Assembly: GCA_010093515.1 (NCBI GenBank)
Contig: MU001690.1
Location: forward strand, 525,050-589,049
Direction of reading: 5' to 3'
DNA from: Lineolata rhizophorae
Taxonomy: Eukaryota > Ascomycota > Dothideomycetes > Lineolatales > Lineolataceae
Length of the DNA stretch: 64,000 nucleotides
The translations under genes were made by a program, and so were the position numbers. Under the pieces are notes generated by a model. It did not search any database and was not told the DNA's origin. It saw nothing but the letters and a program-made list of their open reading frames with translations. Within the stretch, counting starts at the first letter, position 1. Each line of letters opens with the position of its first letter. This document shows, one piece after another, positions 34,965-46,007 of the stretch.

Positions 34965-37900
34965 TGTGTCGGCGTGCCTGTGCGCGCGTGCGTACGTTGA
35001 GGGACTGCGTTCTGAGTTCTCGGGAACGCTGTGCTTAGCGGCTGGGTTTGCGCGTCGTACTGCGGATTAGGTTTCTTTCCTTTGCTTCTCCTTTAGTTTT
35101 TTTTTGTTTTATGGTGCCTTTCTGAAGTGTGCGTTTGGTTGCTATGGGTCTTGTAAAAGTACTCTTTTTCTTCTTGCTAGTTCGTGTTCTCCTTATCTCG
35201 GTCTCTGGTGAGATTCTTGAACTTCACCACCTCCCTTCCTTTCTCGTAGCGCACCCTTTTTTTTGCTCTTGGCTACGCGTGCTGCGTGCAGAGTGTTGCT
35301 TTGTTCCTTTTCCAGTTGTTTTGTGTATCGCGCTTCGTGACAAGATACGGGTGCTTACCGACGTGTGTCTTCTAGCTCAGCTGCTGTTCGAGGGTAACTT
35401 CCCGCCCTCGCCGCCGCCGCGCAAAGGCAATTCGGGGGGGCTAGAAGGGTGATGGGGAGGGTGAGAGTGGGAGTGAGGGGGCAGCAGGTCCAATGATAGC
35501 TTGAGTTGTGACGGGTGAGGTGACGAGGTGAGATTCGATGAGATTATGGCACAAGAAGAGAAATCAAAAAGTGATGTCTGGTTTCTCCTATATTTTTTGT
35601 TTCTTTTTCTTTTTCTCTCTCAGTCCTTTTCAAATGGGTCTTGTGAGGGGAAGGCGGGCGGAGTTGGGAATAACAAAGTTGAGAGGGCGGAGTGAAGGGT
35701 GGCAGACAAATTGGCGTGCAGCTGTGGCAAATTCACATGCAGCCATATGAGATGGCATGGGTGGATGAAGCTGTCTTAAAGCTGGAACTACGGGACGGAG
35801 ACGAGGTTCGAACGGTCTCAGATTCGAACATGTGGTCTGACGAAGAAGGGCAAAGCTAGTAAAGGCACCTTCGACCTTTTGTTGCGCTATCAGCAGAGGA
35901 CTAGCGCCATACAAATCCGATGAATATACAGGATGGGGGGAAGGAGGGGGCGTAATGGCTGGTTGGGTTTACCTGACCTTTTTTTTGACCACTTTTTCTG
36001 GTCTTCTCTTTCTTTTATTCTCCTTCCTGTACTCTTGAAAGTGCTGGAACTTCTGGTCTCTGGCCTCAAACTCTCTTAAACTTCTTTTGGTTTTTGCTTT
36101 TGTTGGTCTGTTGCTTTTGCCTGTGGACGAGTTGAGCACGTGCTTGGTTTGCCGTGTGTACGGCGCTTGTCTTCTTTTGTGAATTTTCCAGTGGAGGTGG
36201 GAGGTGCCGAAGTGGGGTGTGGAGCAGGTGAGAGGAGTGTATTCAGCTGACTGGACGGAAATTTGGGGCTGGGTGGGTGGGGAATGGTGTGTCTTACAAA
36301 ATGTATTGAAAACGAGAATGGAACTTGTTGAGTTTGTGTACGAGATAGTTTGTGAGTGAGTGATTGGTTAGTGGATGATAGCCGTGCTGCTCTTAACATT
36401 ACCGACTTTATGTGTACATGTGAGGAAGGAAAAGCGTGAAGTGACGAGCACCCAGATGCAGTAAAAGGCTTTACTTGTGGAAGAGTATCATTGCGACTTT
36501 CTAGGCCATGTATAATGTCATTGAAAGCTATGTCGACGAAAGGGTCATACACAAACTCTAAATTGGACGTATGAGATCTTAACGTATTGGATATTCTAGA
36601 GGTCAGGCTAGGATAAGTGCAGCTTATAGGTGTAGTTGCAATCCTACTCAAACAGTTTGTTGCTAGTTTTAATTGCGAACAGCACGGCAGTGGTTCTTTT
36701 AGAAGCGTGAGGGGTCTAGTGGGGGCTATTACTGGGGGTAGCGTATACGACAAAGCAATAAATGTGTAAGTTTTCTTGGCCTTTTTACAAGAACGCTAAA
36801 ATATTCACCGCTGTATTCTTCGAATATTCATATTCTGCCTGGTCCTAACAGCGATCACCAGTCCTTCTTCATTTTTGAGGGACCCATGTCCATAGCTACG
36901 TTTACCAAAGGCCAATGCAAGTAGTTCCCAGTATCGCCATCGTTTACCTTCACAACGACCCGATACCCTAGAGTGTCAATGCGCCGATGCCCACCCACTG
37001 GGGGGTTTCGAGCTTTTCAATGCTCCGTCTTCTGATTTGAGACCGAACGAAGGGGATGAACGAGGCAGACCACTCTCTATAAAAGTATTGTCAAGCAGCT
37101 GTGAGCCATGCATGCAGCAGGCCATAAGAGGCTCATTGATGTGATGCAGTTTCCCATGCGGTGGCAGATAAGGAGCCCCCGTGTGACCACCCAGAAGACA
37201 ATTGGACAACTCTTAATAAACTGGCGAGTCCTAAACATGGGCGGCGAACTAAAGACTTGAAAACTCGTAGTTTCGTGGTGACATGGGGCTTCCCAACGTC
37301 GGAACGGCGGACTTTTATCATGAGGAAAGAGATTTTAATTGCTACGTGCACGCAATTAGCTAGGCACAAAATAAGCTTCTGGGTCCAAGCTCATGTGATG
37401 ACGGGTTTGCAACACCGAACCGCTGCGTGTAATCAAAGAATGGTGGGGAGAAAGTTCTTGAGCTGTTAGATCTCATACCAACGACCTAACGGCTAGTTAG
37501 CTGTTAATGTAGGCGTAGTTCTCGCTCGTGGTCATCTGGTAAGGATGGAAGTGGATACGCTTTCATCGGTTCGAGCATGACGATTACGGGGCTGAGATTA
37601 TGGGAAGGACGCCGTTGCATCTACTAACAAGGCCACGTGTAAAGATACATGGGGCGGCCAGCATCCGTACTGCCTCCGTGGCGGTTAGACAGAGCACCGG
37701 ACGCATAAGAAGGGCTAGCGTCACTAATAGCCACCGTGGCTGGTGCGTAAATCTTAGCAAATGTCATACGGAGATGTCATAGATACTTCATTCCGAATCT
37801 ACTCCGAAGGAAAGCAGTTATCGGGATTTCGGTGGCTTCGCAAGTTGCAACGCCACAGCCTAAATAGTAGCTGATTATACAGCACTTGCTGCTACCCTCG

Positions 37901-38170
37901 CCATTGCATTTCGTAGGTGCCTTGACGTATGCACAGTTAGAAATGCCCTGTACCCAACGCCAAATGCATCATCGATTTCGTCATGCTTTACCGGCCCGTA
38001 GTACTCCGACCCATGCCACAAAACGTGAAGACCTAAAGCCGTATCCAGAGAAAAGCAAGTTGAACACAAGCAGAAAGAAAGGTCGGAATGAACTGATCGT
38101 TGCCGTGGGAAGGTATCTGTTTGCCGACATGGCGCCATCACTTGGCGAATTTCTCGGGCACGACGTGCTT
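34965..38170. other. Convergent gene-free interval, 3.2 kb
   Basis: Lies between the 3' ends of TOA1 and GCN5. It is AT-rich, with T-rich tracts at 35,090–35,115, 35,590–35,625 and 35,980–36,020. A 225-codon minus-strand frame (36,076–36,753) is low-complexity and unlike any family I know. No RNA gene or transposon domain was seen. Confidence 0.55.
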
Positions 38171-40323
38171 TTACCAAAGGCGCTAAATATCAGCCATCAT
38201 GGTTCTCTCAATTGTTCTAGGGTTCAAAGAGAGTAATCAAACTCACCGACCACTCTGGCACTTCGCGAATCTTGCTCCACATGAACTTCTCGAGACGATT
38301 AGCGCATTTGGCATATAGCGTTGTCTCGGTGTTGTAGCGTCGGCAGTTATTGAAAATAAGCGTCGCATCCTTGATGAAGTCTTCAGGGGCTGGGTAGAGA
38401 TCCTTCTCATGCTTCTCCTCCATGGTGGCTAGGTCCATGGGCTCCTTGATCACGTCGTAGTAGTCCGCGACCTCATCCTTATTGACGGGTTGCTGGAACG
38501 GCCACGCCGAGCTGTGGTTCTGCAGGTCGTTGAGAAGGTGTAGCAGTGCGTTGTAGTTGGGACCGTGGCGGGGAGCGCGCGCCAACTCGTCCATGTCGGG
38601 CGACCAGCCAGACGCCTTAATGGCGGGGATCGAAAGCGGGTCAATCTTGCAAGGCGGGGTGTTGGGGTTTGCAGCCCATTCCTTAGGCGGCGGATGAACG
38701 TCATAGGAACGACTGATAGCGCGGATCTTGGCGTGTACACACTCCTTCTGCTTGAGTAGCATCCGGCCGGACTCGAGGTAGCGGATCTTCGGCACCATAG
38801 AGCACTGCATGATGGTGCCACCCTCGTAGTCTTTGATGTAGCCCATCCAGCGCGGCTTGGCCAGAGTGATCTCTTTAGTAAAGCCCTGCTTCTTGAAGTA
38901 GCCGATGGCGTAGTTGTCAGCGTACGTAAGAAAGTGCATGACGTCCGATGTTGCCTTGACGTAGTCCTTGAGATGCGACATGAGGTGTGCGCCGTAGCCT
39001 TTAACTTGTTGATCGGACGATATGGCGCAGAAGACGATCTCGGCGAACTGACGACCCTTAAAAGGGCGGTATGTGATGCCTCCAACAACCTCAAGTGGCT
39101 TCTTGACAATGGCCATGGACAAGTGGGTGCGGTCGTAGACCAGGCGTGCAATATAATCCTTGGGCATCTTGGGTAACTGCTTCTGGAATATGCACTTCAG
39201 GCCTGTCAAAATCATGGTGCTCTCTCGCCTCCCATCATTGTTGACTACACGGAACTCAATCTCTCCATTACGTTCCTCGAGAACAGCAGGCTGATCGCGA
39301 CGTTAGCATTTTATATTTTAGGTCGATAGTGACCGGTAGCACAAGAAGGAGAACCGGCCGGCACATAAGAGTCTCGCTCACCTTTTCCGGAAACGGCACT
39401 CTCCTGACCTCTTTCTTCTCTTCTCCATCTGCACCTGGCGTCTCGCTTGCCGATTTCAACCGCTTCGTCGGACTACCTGTCTCAAGCGTATCGTCTGCCT
39501 TACGTTTGGCTAAAATTGGTGAATTGGTCAGTAACTGTTCCTTTGAAGTATAGTGGTCGCGTATTCCTCCGCAACTTCCGCGCATTCCACCGTTAACACG
39601 TTGGCCATGCCCATCGACAGAAGGACAAGCGGGCTTGTCCTTTGAACGTAGTATTCCGTCATTCTTGCTTTGCTCTGTCTCAACCGTCTTGCCTGCCAGT
39701 TTCGCGGTCCTACGTGTAATTCTCCTCGTAGCCATGTGAGACGCCGAAGACCTATGCGATAGTCGCTTTCGATGCGTAATCCGCGAAACCATGATCGGAA
39801 TATTACCCGTGGCATCCGTAATGTCTTTGTCTTCGTTGCCACAGACGCTCGATAGGCTCGCCTCCGACAAATCCGCACCCGACAAATCCACGAAATCCGA
39901 ATCGTCGGCGGCGTCCGATTTATCATCATAGTCGCCAGACGCTTCAGAGCCATGTCCAGAGGCACAAGATTCCAAAGTGGTTACGGAGTCCGTTGCTTGT
40001 TCCGAGTCATGCGACGGAGACGCTTTGCCTGTACTCTCTACGGGGCCGATGCTCGTGTCTGGACCATATTGAATGTTGTGCGGGTCTGAATGATGTATGA
40101 ACGTGTTCTGGCGAGACTGGGCCTTCACCCTTAGTGGTGGGCTCCCGTACGGAGATCTATTGAGAGGAGCACACGTAGTTCCTGCATCGTGGCGACTATC
40201 TGTAGTAGGAAATGGCGTAAAGCCTCCCGAGGCAGGAAAGGACGGCTCATTCGTATCTTCGCAGCGACGAATGGTAATGCTGCCGAAGGCACGGCGGACA
40301 TGAGGGAGGTTTGTTGAACCCAT
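38171..40323 (-). CDS. GCN5: Histone acetyltransferase GCN5, with long N-terminal extension
   Basis: GCN5 is the acetyltransferase of SAGA/ADA and modifies histone H3 tails. The model is complement of 39382–40323, 38247–39290 and 38171–38182 (665 aa). Intron 1 (91 nt) is fixed by the join [28 protein letters not shown]. The HAT core follows: [38 protein letters not shown] (catalytic Glu ~398; acetyl-CoA loop ~408–414) and [18 protein letters not shown]. The bromodomain spans ~564–659 with [11 protein letters not shown] and NNCRRYN. The last intron (64 nt, GTGAGT…TTTAG) leaves a 12-nt exon giving EWS-RLW; reading through it instead gives nine unrelated residues. About 290 residues precede the usual start region, rich in Ser/Asp then basic (RRITRRTAK). 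Confidence 0.93.
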
Positions 40324-40919
40324 GGCAAATCTGGAGGCAGGTGCGGTGGAGCGATTGAAGGAGTAGACCGGAATGTAAAGCGGAAGGCCAGGCGGCAGGC
40401 GAAACGGCAGGTGAAATGGCAGGCAACAAGCAAGAGAAGCCAGACTCAAGCGCGAGCATGCTCATGCGCCATGCGCAGTAGATGGCGATGACATCGTGAC
40501 CGTTCTGACCGTGGCGGGGCGCGTGCGGAGGGGGAAGCAGGATAAGCTCACCTTCGTCCTTCATTTTTGTCAAATGGGCTCAGCAAAGTTAACCCAGCGC
40601 CAGATTTTGTTTGTTTGTGGGGCGTGAATAACGATAGCCGCTTGTCAGTGGTAGCAACACGTGGCGGGGTTGAAGCGCAGAGAAAGAAAGCGTGTCTGAA
40701 AGCGGCGCGCGACATCAAGAAGGTTCGCCAGTGCGCTGGGAAAATGGATATTCCGAGACCGGGGAGATCGGGCCCCTGCAGAGTCGCACGCGATCACGTG
40801 CAGCTGCTCCAGAACACCACTTGGCCTTCAGCCGTCGCATCGCGCGTTGGTGAACAGCATCCCTCTCACCATCTTCACCGACCCTATTCCCTGCGTTAGT
40901 TCCCCTGTCTACAATCTCA
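40324..40919. promoter_or_regulatory. Divergent promoter between GCN5 and OST5
   Basis: 596 bp between two start codons pointing away from each other. The GCN5 frame stays open upstream to 40449 but has no ATG there. No specific element is called. Confidence 0.55.
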
Positions 40920-41336
40920 ATGTCGGCAACTCCACTCCTGGACGTCTGGGAGGCTGCGTCTGCCAATCCCTACCAGCCGACTGTCTCCAAGGACTCCCAA
41001 TTCACTGTCGGATTTATCCTATTGCTGATTGGTATGTGGCGCTGCATTTGAGGACTAGCGGCGAAAATGGCCTCACTAATTCGAGCCAATCTCCCTATAT
41101 AGCTTTCATATTCACCGGTGCATTTGGAATCAGTATGCTCAACCTCAGTGCTTTCAAGGTTGTTACTAATTCCCCTTTGAAGACCGATCGATTGCAACCC
41201 TTCCCCTCTACGGCATTCCTGCATCTTTAGCATTCGGGTATGGAGTCTCAATTAACTATCAACGCCGAGTTCTTGCTTACGCTGCCCTAGTTTCGGAGCG
41301 GTCTACATGATCTGTGCGGTTGGCGTTTACGTATAA
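40920..41336 (+). CDS. OST5: Oligosaccharyltransferase subunit OST5
   Basis: OST5 (TMEM258 in animals) is a small two-helix subunit of the ER complex that transfers N-glycans to nascent proteins. Four exons encode only 80 aa: 40920–41031, 41103–41132, 41183–41237 and 41291–41336. The introns are 71, 50 and 53 nt, each beginning GTATG. The model rests on the protein it yields: LDVWEAASANPYQPT and KDSQFTVGFILLLIAFIFTG, then FGINRS, LPLYGIPASLAFGFGAVYM and the terminal CAVGVYV, all in family order. Exon 2 is just 30 nt. The gene is too fragmented to appear as one open frame, so automated annotation could easily miss it. Confidence 0.93.
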
Positions 41337-41573
41337 AAAGCCTCCCTTTCTGTTGTACGGATCCAGCGTCTGGACGGTTCTCGGTGTACAATATATTCCA
41401 CTGAAGAAATAAAAAGCGTGTTGAATTTCTTGGGAGGAGAGCCATATATGCGAAAAGGAGGATTGTCTCAGTTCAGCAGACTTTCTATCACATCCGCTCA
41501 TCATTTACACCTCTCCAACCATAAAGCGGAAACACCATAGGTCTCTAGCACTCAGTTGCGCTACGTCCTCAAC

Positions 41574-42893
41574 ATGCCTACCAATAGGGATAACCAGGAT
41601 GGTGTCCCGCCGCCTCTCTTTACTGCTGCCTTCACCTGCGCAAAGCAGGCACCACCGCGGCCTCCACCTATCTACATGCTCCTACGTTGTATCAACTTTG
41701 CGCCCAAAACACAGGTGCAGATCTCAGCCGAAGGCCTGCGCTTCAGCGCACACGACTCGAGCATCATGGAAGGCAAGCTTGTTCCTATTGATTTCTCTCA
41801 TTGAAGATTGCTGTATGGATAAAAGGCTATCGAAACTCACGACGAGCTAGGCCACGCCTTCCTCGACAAATCCCTCTTTACGCACTACACTTTCAACCCT
41901 CCACCACGACCCTCGTCGCCCTCCTCAACATCCTCCTCACGCTCCCCGACTCCCGTCCCAAGCTCTCCGCCTTCCATCCCCGCCTTTGACGTCTCCCTCC
42001 CCGCTCTTCTCGAAACCCTCCAGCTCGCCACCGTCTCCGCTATCACATCAACTAGCACATCCTCCGACGGCGCCATCAGCACCCACCAGCCGAGCTCTTC
42101 CTTTATGGCAGCCGCCCTCGATGGCGCCACCGTGACTCTGACCTACGCCTCACTCTCCGCCCCGCTCACGTTGCGCGTCGTTGACCCCGCCGCCCGCATC
42201 ACCACCCGCTGCGAGCTGACGACGTACGAACCGGACGCGCCGGGGTCCTTTGCCGACGAGGACGCCACAATGAGAGGCGGCGGAGAGATACCGTTCGCGC
42301 GGGATCGGCTACAGCTGAAGGTCATTATGCCAGCACAGGGACTAGCGGAGGCGGTGGCAGAGATTGGGGCCACGGGAGCGGAGAGACTCGTCGTGAGGGG
42401 GACGCCAGTAGGGAGGAGGGGTAGAGATGCTCGTGGTAATGGTAGTAATAGGAGCGGCGGCCTCGAGTTCGAGGGCCGGGGTGGCGCGTTGGGCGATGCG
42501 GTGGTGACTTTTGCGGCCGAGGAGGGTGCGCGTGGGACTACGGCCGGGGGTGCTCCCGGAGGAGGAGGCTTTCTGGAGACGTTCCAGGTTGCGCGGCGCT
42601 GTGCGGAGATGTACTCCTTTGAGCTGATTAAGAGGGCAAACCGCGCTATGCTGGAGGCGACGAAAGTGAGCATCCGTGGGGATGCTGAGGGCGTCTTGAG
42701 TTTGCAGTTCATGATTGAGACGGGGGTTGCGGAAGGTGCGGGTGGGCAACGGGGCGGACCTCCAGGGCTCGCCGGCGTGGGATTTGTGGACTTTAGGTTT
42801 GTGCCTTTCATTGGCGAGGACGAAGATGAGGATTATGGGGACGAAGATGAGGGAGAGGAAGAGGACGAGGATGAGGAGACTGAGGAGGAGTGA
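41574..42893 (+). CDS. RAD1: DNA-damage checkpoint clamp subunit RAD1 (9-1-1)
   Basis: RAD1 (S. pombe name; yeast RAD17) forms the PCNA-like 9-1-1 ring with RAD9 and HUS1 that is loaded at damaged DNA to activate checkpoint kinase. Exons are 41574–41772 and 41851–42893 (413 aa). The 78-nt intron starts with GC (AG|GCAAGC) and ends CTAG. No GT donor gives the right phase, and splicing yields MLLRCINFAPKTQVQISAEGLRFSAHDSSIMEG–HAFLDKSLF (quoted in two parts), the conserved N-terminal segment. Later marks are VTLTYASLSAPLTLRV, FQVARRCAEMYSFELIKRANRAM and GFVDFRFVPFIGE. Glycine-rich and Ser/Pro-rich loops are inserted, and the C-terminus is a run of Asp/Glu. It starts 237 bp after OST5. Confidence 0.93.
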
Positions 42894-43111
42894 TGACGGG
42901 ACCAGGTTTGTTGATCGATGAATTACTTCTCAAGGTGCGGCCGCTGAGGTGGAAGCTATGTACAACGTTGCTGATTTACTTAGATTGCTCCTGTGAGCCT
43001 TTGATTCGTATTACAGTACATGAATTCAACTTTTAAGATGACTTGGGAGCTTCGATCATTTCAAATGATAACGCCTATTTGCTCATTGATACTTAGCGCA
43101 AAAAAGGACGA

Positions 43112-44638
43112 TTATTCAAACTTAGTCAACTGAGGTGCTCCTGGGCATGGCGGGTCCGAGAACCGTGTCTCCACGAAAACTTTCTGCATGCCGTCGGCGC
43201 GATGCTCAAACTTATCGTACACGGTCTCCAGGTCCTCGAGCCGAACGCGGTGAGAGACCATCTTAAGCGGATCGATTTCGCCGCTCTGAACCATCTTCAG
43301 CAGCTTCTCCCAGTAGAGCTGGACGGGAGCTTGGCCATTGCCAATCAGGCGCACGCCACGCTCCATAAGAGAGCCGATATTGAAGTGATTTGTCTGGAAG
43401 GTGAGTTTGTCAGAGACGGACATAGGAACGCTCCGCCGGTACGGACACTTACATATCCAACGTAGACACCCGTTATACCGCAACGCCCGAAGCTTCGCAC
43501 ACTCTCAATCATTTCGTTGACAATCTCACTCGAGTCCGTTTCCATGCCTAGCATCATTTCAAAATAATGCGCCCACCCCTTGGGGTACTCCCCAGCGACG
43601 CACTCCAGTGCGACATCTGGACCAGGCCCAGCACCTTCGGCGTCACCAAGCTCTCCAGTTACCAGCTCGCCGCCTGGAAACATTTCTTTCAACTTCTGCA
43701 CGACGCTCGTACCCCTGGGCAACTTCGAGAAGTCAATTGTCTCGACACCCGGATACTTCTCCTTTATGCTGTCGAGGCGCCAATTCTGATCGATGACGAC
43801 AACCTTGCCGGCGCCCAGCAAGCGGCTGAACTGCACGCACATCTCGCCGATGGGCCCGGCGCCCCAGATGGCGACGCCGCTGCCCTTTCGCACGCCCGTG
43901 TCGACGACGCAGTGCCAGCTCGTCGCCAGCACGTCGGACAGGTACAGCGCCTTCTCGTCGGGCACGCCACGCGGCACCTTGAGCAGGTTGACGGCGCCGA
44001 AGGGCACGCGCACGTACTCGGCCTGCCCGCCCGCGAAGCCGCCCGTCAGGTGGCTGTACCCGAACATACCCGCGGTCCGCCCGCCGTACAGCGCCTTCTC
44101 GAGCGTGCTCGCGTTGGTGCGCGTGCACTGCGACGACAGCTTCGCGGCGCACATGGCGCACTGCCCGCAGGCGATCTGGAAGGACGCCACCGCGCGGTCG
44201 CCGGGCGCCAGGTTCGTCACCGAGGAGCCGACCGAGTCGACCTCGCCCATGAACTCGTGGCCGAGGATGTCGCCCTTGGAGAGCTCGAGCACGGCGCCAT
44301 GGAGTAGGTGTAGGTCGGAGCCGCAGACGGTGGAACCGGTTACGCGGATGATGACGTCGGTGGGCTCGAGGATTTTGGGCTTGGGCGCGGTGACTGGGAT
44401 AGGAGGGATCTTGGTGGTTAGAGAAGATTGTGGGTTCTATTGGCGAACTCAGCATTTAGGCCTACTTACTAACTTGCACTTTGCCTTTGCCCATCCAGGC
44501 AAGTGCTTTCATCGTCTCTCCAGTCTCACCGAATTTGCCGCCTTCGTTGGCTGGGTTGGTGACATCTTGGGCGGTGGCAGCATTGCTGTCGTGCCCGATG
44601 GCTTGCTCGGCTTTGTAGGCTGCTTGCGAGGCGGCCAT
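43112..44638 (-). CDS. Zinc-dependent alcohol dehydrogenase-like oxidoreductase
   Basis: A medium-chain dehydrogenase/reductase of 467 aa, in the group of glutathione-independent formaldehyde dehydrogenase-like enzymes. The model is complement of 44474–44638, 43453–44409 and 43112–43393. Intron 2 (43394–43452, GTAAGT…CCAG) is secure; intron 1 (44410–44473) uses GTTAGT…CAAG and is inferred from frame. The catalytic zinc site is visible as TVCGSDLHLLHG and GHEFMGEV; the structural zinc loop as CGQCAMCAAKLSSQC. The nucleotide-binding motif is GVAIWGAGPIGEMC. HRVRLEDLETVYDKFEHR is the usual C-terminal helix. The first ~40 residues are extra relative to a minimal enzyme. Product and substrate are not determined. 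It is convergent with RAD1 (218 bp apart). Confidence 0.88.
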
Positions 44639-45649
44639 GTCTAAGATGTATCAACGAGTAACTCAATCGAAAAGGGGATTGAGGGGACAATTTGGACGCC
44701 GAAGTAGAAGTCAAAGATGTGGTATTATGACTTAGTTGACCTTCTGAGCGTCAAGACACGTCAAGAATTGAATGGATACGTGTTCAGGAACCGACTACCA
44801 TATAACCTACGAAAATCATCGCCATTTCCCTCTCGTATTCTCTGCATAGCTCACTTTTACATCACCACCTTGGACCCTTTGTACGCGCTCCGCATCGACG
44901 TCATGACAGGCTCGAAATGGCGCTGGTCAACGTACCAGCGCGCCGGCAATTGCCCGCCCCTCTAGATATTCAATTGCCATTGCCACTCCCGCTGCCACGG
45001 CACGAGGTCTTCCCAACATTCGAACTTTGCTTTGGACAAAACTTTAAGCATGCACCGCCAAAAGGGTCAAAAACTCTACCACGCAGACGAGGCCCCGCCA
45101 GTGAATGACAGACCAAAGACGTCAACAATGGCCCGGCTCGTCTTCTAACCCAAACGGTATTAGCGTCACTTTGTCACCCGAACAGTAAGCACGTGACGCC
45201 AAGCTTTTTGAGCCGCGGCCCCGGCGATCGGCTAAGAGTAACCTTAAATCTCGCATCTCGCAACCGCCAGGGGCCGATGCTGCGACGACAAGCTTAAAAC
45301 CAGGAGAAGCTCCGTGCCTCCTTCTCCGTGATCTACCAACCGTGCCCTGCCGCGCCGCTTTTCGCTAGGGCTTTCTGAACCCCTGGTGCTCGTGCTCTAC
45401 AAGCCAAAAAATAATGAAGGGGAACAGGAGCTTAGAAAAAAGCCGCGCGAGCTAGTGCGCCGGTGGCTTCTCACTCGGCGCGCCAGACAATTACTAAAGG
45501 TTGAGCCTCATGACGCACGGTGTGGGGTTCAGGGGTCCCGCCCTGATGCAGGCTGGGGTCACTCCTGACCCGTAGATATGTACCTGGGTACGGGGTACAT
45601 GCCACTGACTCGGGCGGCTAAGTACGCGCCGCAGCCCCTCTCAACCCCA

Positions 45650-45661
45650 CCCCCCCCCCCC
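45650..45661. repeat. C12 homopolymer
   Basis: Twelve consecutive C residues on the plus strand in intergenic DNA. Confidence 0.95.
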
Positions 45662-45879
45662 ATCTTCGGTCCTGTTTCACAGCGCCGGCCCAGGAGCCTC
45701 CTCGGAACAGCCTCGATCCGGTCGCGAACTAGTACATCGGCATGAACATCGCTTGGACGTGAATCGTAGACACGGAATTGCCGGCCTCCTGGCGCAGGGA
45801 CGGGGTCCTTGGAAGTGGAGAAGGGGTTGCTCGGCGGGGCTGTGATATTGAAGGGATGGCGGAGGCGGTATTGACTCGG

Positions 45880-46007
45880 GTACGGAGAAGGGGACACGGA
45901 GAAGGGGACACGGAGAAGGGGTACGGAGAAGGGGTACGGAGAAGGAGCACGGAGAAGGAGCACGGAGAAGGGGTGCTCTATACGGAGAAGGAGAAGGGGA
46001 AAGGGGT
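45880..46007. repeat. Minisatellite with GGAGAAGG core
   Basis: Eight or so tandem units of about 13–15 bp built on ACGGAGAAGGGG with variants ending in AC, T or AGC. The purine-rich strand is plus. The array accounts for the repeating Pro/Leu/Ser frames on the minus strand, which should not be read as a gene. Confidence 0.9.

Noticed and set aside
35795-35830. GGTTCGAAC and a nearby ATTCGAA resembling a tRNA B box
   Set aside because: The flanking bases do not form a T-arm stem, and no acceptor or anticodon arm can be drawn around it on either strand.
36076-36753. A 225-codon minus-strand frame between TOA1 and GCN5
   Set aside because: Ser/Thr/Pro-rich with no domain and an AT-rich setting between two converging genes; most likely chance.
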